Below, piece by piece: positions 60,771 through 64,000 of a DNA stretch of 64,000 nucleotides (position 1 is its first letter; the number at the start of each line of letters is the position of its first letter). The notes beneath the pieces are model-generated. The model had not been told where the DNA came from. It saw only the letters and a program-made list of their open reading frames with translations, and did no database searches. The DNA is taken from contig JAYGXS010000009.1 in NCBI GenBank assembly GCA_036362985.1, forward strand, positions 16,250,766-16,314,765. The letters are read 5' to 3'. The translations under genes and the position numbers were made by a program. This DNA is from Ligula intestinalis. Its lineage: Eukaryota; Platyhelminthes; Cestoda; Diphyllobothriidea; Diphyllobothriidae.

Positions 60771-62265
60771 TACAGTGTGCCCCACAAAAAACCCCGAAGT
60801 TTGTGATTGTTACGGCAGCCGGACCGCCCATGCCGTCACGATCGATGGCGGAGAAAACAGAACACCTGGGCTACATCCGAAGTGAAGCCGCCTCCGTTGG
60901 TTCGCACCCGCATTCATGTCGCCTACCCCATGCTCCGCTCAGTGGTGAGGAGCACCCACACAACGTGGGTGGTGGTCGCAGAGGAGAAGGTTCTAAAATG
61001 CCCACCTGCGCACCATATACCAGGAATATTCTGGAAAGACGTGTAGACCCATGCCACAGCTAAGCAATTTCCAGCGCGAGGTCATCGTCCTATTCCGGAA
61101 AGAGCATCCAACATGGGGGTTGCAGAAATTTCGGAACATTTTGCCTAAATTTTTTGGTGCCATTACAACTGACCAGTTTAGAGGTGTCGCGGTTGCATTC
61201 AAACAAGGTGGATCACCTGTAGCAAAGATGCGTAAGCCTGGTAGGGGCACTTCTTGCAGGCACGATTCCCCAACAAGGCGAGCAGTCTTGAAACTTGCCG
61301 TAACTCCACCAGATCATCACAGAAGACATTCAAGTCAACGTGAAATTTGTAAAGAACTGGGATTGTCAAAAGAGTATGTGCACAGAACAATTGCAAAATC
61401 CAATTTAAAATGTTTTCGACATATTCAATGCCATGTTTTAACTGAAGCACACCAGCAAGCTTGAAAGACAAAATGTGATGCCATGCTTCAGCGCTTCGGT
61501 GAAGGAGAAAAATCGAAACAAGTGTGGTTCTCAGATGAATCATCATTCTGCTTGTCTGCACAACTGAATAGGCACAATGAACGCATATATCGTGCAGTGG
61601 AAGTCAAAACTGATATTCCTGATGAAGATTTGCTGGTGGAGATAGACAAGCAGCAAAAATCTATCATATGCTCTGGTGCTGATTCCTGGCAAGGCAAAAA
61701 AGACCTCTATTTTATTGAAGGAGATGCTGCTGGGCAGGAAGGTGTTGCACCGAGTCGGAGAACGAAAAAAACTGTAAATCAAGTTGTTTACAGAGAGGAG
61801 ATGTGCCCGCAGATGTTAACAGACATTGATCAAGTAATGCAGGGAGAACCCTGGACGTGGCAGCAAGATGGTGCAAAGCCACACACTGCCAATGACACTG
61901 TCGCCTGGCTCCGAGTTAACACTCCAGATTTCATCACACCCCAGAAATGGCCATCCAAGAGCCCTGACCTGAATGTAATGGACTTTTGCATTTGGAGTGT
62001 ACTCTTACAGGAGGTTCAGAGACGAAGAATAGGAATCACTGATATTGAGTCAATAAAACGTGTGTTGATGGACACATGGAACAACATCCCTCTTGATGTC
62101 ATTCGTCGAGCAGCTCAGAGCTGGATGGATCGCTTACGTCGCTGTTCTGCAGTTAATGGACAGCATTTTGAGCGGTATCTGTAACTTGTTATTAGGTAAC
62201 AGTTTGCTAATTGCACAATAAAGATGTTGGTTACAATTGTAATCAATAATTTTTATTTTTATAAC
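60771..62265 (+). mobile_element. maT-like (DD37D) mariner transposon inserted in a LINE
   Basis: The left end reads TACAGTGTGCCCCACAAAAA, a mariner-style terminal repeat starting at a TA and similar in pattern to the one at 20549-20566. The right end is placed where the LINE frame resumes near 62266, but no clear matching inverted repeat was found there. The transposase occupies 61051-62184. The element separates the nuclease and RT parts of one LINE, so it inserted after it. Confidence 0.7.
61051..62184 (+). pseudogene. IS630/Tc1/mariner-type transposase with one internal stop
   Basis: The frame has 377 sense positions with a single TGA at codon 138 (61462-61464). The context GCT TGA AAG suggests a former CGA lost by C-to-T decay. 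The N-terminal part (NFQREVIVLFRKEHPTWGLQ and then QREICKELGLSKEYVHRTIA) holds two helix-turn-helix-like DNA-binding segments. The catalytic core has Asp at about 162 (VWFSDESSF), 273 (WTWQQDGAKPHTA) and 311 (SPDLNVMDF), with 37 residues between the last two. This is the DD37D spacing of the maT clade. A single stop in an otherwise open gene indicates a young, recently disabled copy. Confidence 0.85.
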
Positions 62266-64000
62266 AGATTTTCGAATTAGCGTCTAAGATTCGTCTAACA
62301 CGTGACAAACATAGGGAATCTTGCGCACTCAGCGAGTTAAACTCTGCAAAATCGATTGCCCAACTGTTCCGCCGTCGGTCCTCCGCTAAACGAGGTCACG
62401 AAATCCCCCCCCCCCTTACTGAATGAAAATAAAAACTTTGTGCAAGATGAGTCTGAGAAGGCTGAACTGTTCAATGCGTTCTTTGCAAAACACCTTACGA
62501 CGGAATCTGAACCGGTCCCGTCTTTTCAGCCATGCTCAGTCAATACTATCAGTACCATAGATTTCTCCATAGAAGTAATTCGTAAGCACATTATCCGTCT
62601 AAAAAACTCGCACTCCTCGGGAACTGACGGCCTTTCAAATTCACTTATCCAGAGAGTATTCAGCTTCCCCCGATTGCTAAGTTTTATATTCTCAGCTTAT
62701 CTTCTAAACGGTTTCTTTCCTGACTCATGGAAGACATCTATTATTCTTCCAGTCTTCAAGTCAGGATCTCGTTCGGACGTAAATAGCTACCGAGGTGTTC
62801 CTAAAACCCCGGCCCTAGCCAAACTTCTGGAAAAGATCATTTTTAATCAAATTCTCGATTTTTGTGTAGAAAATAAACTATTAAACGCCTCACAGCATGG
62901 ATTTCTACCTGGAAGATCATGCGAAACCTGCCACTTAGCATTCCTTAACCTGGTTACTTCACTTCGTAATGAACAGCAATCAGTCATCGTGATTTACTTT
63001 GACCTTAGTAAAGCTTTTGACAAGGTGCCTCATAGGCGCCTTTTAGTGAAACTGGAAGCCCTAGGCATCAGGCCTCCCCTCCTCGATTTCATTGCCTCCT
63101 ACCTGTCTAACCGCAGCCAGAAGGTCTTAGTAGGCAATAGCTACTCGATGCCTCAGCCGATAACGAGTGGTGTATTACAAGGCACGGTTTTAGGTCCCCT
63201 CCTTTTCATTCTTTACATAAATGAAATTTCAACAGTGCTAAATAATTCGGAAAATTTCATTTATGCTGATGACCTTAAGTGTATTTACTCATTTTCTAAG
63301 GACACGGCCAGTAGTTGTGTTGATAAAGTTAACGCAGACTTGCGTACTCTCTCAAGTTGGAGCGCAACATGGCAGATGGAGTTTTCTTCATCAAAATGTA
63401 GTTTCTTGAGTTTTGGTCCCGCAAGGCTTCCTGGACCCATTATCTTCCAAAATAGTCCACTGTTAGAAAGATCTACGATAAAGGATTTGGGTCTTACTTA
63501 CACGAATAAGCTTGCATTATCACCTCATGCAGATCGAATTTCTGCCAAGGTCGCACAGATATGTGGGTTTATATCGCATAACTTTTTCCTTCCAGAAATG
63601 AAGTTAAAACTATACCGCATGTTTGTTCTTCCTATACTAGAATACTGCTGCCCGCTTTTTGGCCTCATGACCCAGCATGACCGTAGTAAGATTGAAAAGG
63701 TTCAGCGAGTTTTCACTCGTAAAATATTTTCTGTTTCTGGGTCTGGCATGTGTTATACAGATAGATGTCAATTAGCAAACATGAAATTTCTTTGGATAAG
63801 AAGACTCGAAGCTGGTCTATGATTTCTGTTTCGCGTTAACAATAGTCCTAATCTCCCACAAATTAACGCTCTCCTTCCAGTTGACCGACCTTACGCCACT
63901 CGTAACTCTTCTATGATAATTTTACCACCCCATAGCTCCACATCTAACCGTTTTCGCTTTTTTACCTCCAAATATGCTTTTATTTGGAACAACCTTCCTC
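62266..64000 (+). mobile_element. LINE element D, right part with RT; runs off the window
   Basis: The LINE frame resumes with FELASKIRLTRDKHRESCAL and SELNSAKSIAQLFRRRS. It shifts frame at a run of 10 C (62407-62416) and continues as a 488-codon RT frame to 63822. After the TGA there, the C-terminal region continues (FRVNNSPNLPQINALLP, then NRFRFFTSKYAFIWNNLP) to the window end. The copy is cut by the window edge. Confidence 0.85.
62356..63822 (+). pseudogene. LINE reverse transcriptase, long open frame (element D)
   Basis: RT blocks in order: GTDGLSNSLI, WKTSIILPVFKSGSRSDVNS, YFDLSKAFDKVPHRRLLVKL, SGVLQGTVLGPLLFILYINE, the intact catalytic FIYADDLK, and thumb text KDLGLTYTNKLALSPHADRI, then RMFVLPILEYCCPLFG. 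It differs clearly from the CR1-like elements A and B (FDKVPH, LQGTVLGP), so it is a separate jockey/CR1-group lineage. The true ORF2 starts upstream and is frameshifted at the poly-C run. A TGA at 63820-63822 removes the C-terminal about 60 residues. The RT core itself looks intact. Confidence 0.88.

Overview
The window looks like nuclear DNA of a repeat-rich flatworm, most likely a tapeworm of the diphyllobothriidean type. This is an inference from four things: one spliced conserved gene, very short introns at its 5' end, and decayed CR1-like, RTE-like and Penelope-like retroelements in large numbers. No rRNA, tRNA, CRISPR or bacterial-type gene is visible. One assembly gap of N lies at 27835-27934.

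The only host gene I can reconstruct is a minus-strand NDC80 (HEC1) homolog, the microtubule-binding kinetochore protein. It has 12 exons between 55814 (start) and 31265 (stop). All exon phases join and give a 620-residue protein, close to the usual length of about 640. The calponin-homology domain is in exons 2-4, the coiled coil in exons 5-12, and the Ndc80 loop in exon 8. Introns 1-3 are only 42, 46 and 62 bp. The other eight run from about 1 to 7.6 kb and hold most of the transposon debris.

Layout. 1-13.7 kb: no gene; palindromic tRNA-related SINE-like repeats, a pair of 330-bp direct repeats and an RTE fragment. 13.7-17.8 kb: decayed CR1-like LINEs. 18.05-20.04 kb: a complete short CACTA-like DNA transposon with terminal inverted repeats and a 2-bp target duplication. 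20.2-21.5 kb: an internally deleted mariner, tandem repeats and a LINE tail. 23-28.4 kb: a LINE fragment, then a nearly full-length CR1-like element with intact ORF1, interrupted by the gap and by a palindrome of Penelope-type termini. 29.8-31.24 kb: a zinc-finger RTE-type LINE ending about 30 bp past the NDC80 stop codon. 31.3-55.8 kb: NDC80 with nested insertions. 55.9-56.07 kb: a TA-flanked MITE 82 bp upstream of the NDC80 start. 56-60.4 kb: mostly unassigned. 60.4-64 kb: a LINE split by a maT-like (DD37D) mariner transposon.

The most interesting signals are small and structural. Hammerhead-ribozyme-like cores sit in Penelope-type terminal repeats, with an apparent compensatory base-pair change between copies. 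A palindromic tRNA-related repeat recurs four times. A 193-bp MITE with perfect 8-bp target duplications has inserted into a Penelope GIY-YIG domain. No cellular operon or defence-like system is present.
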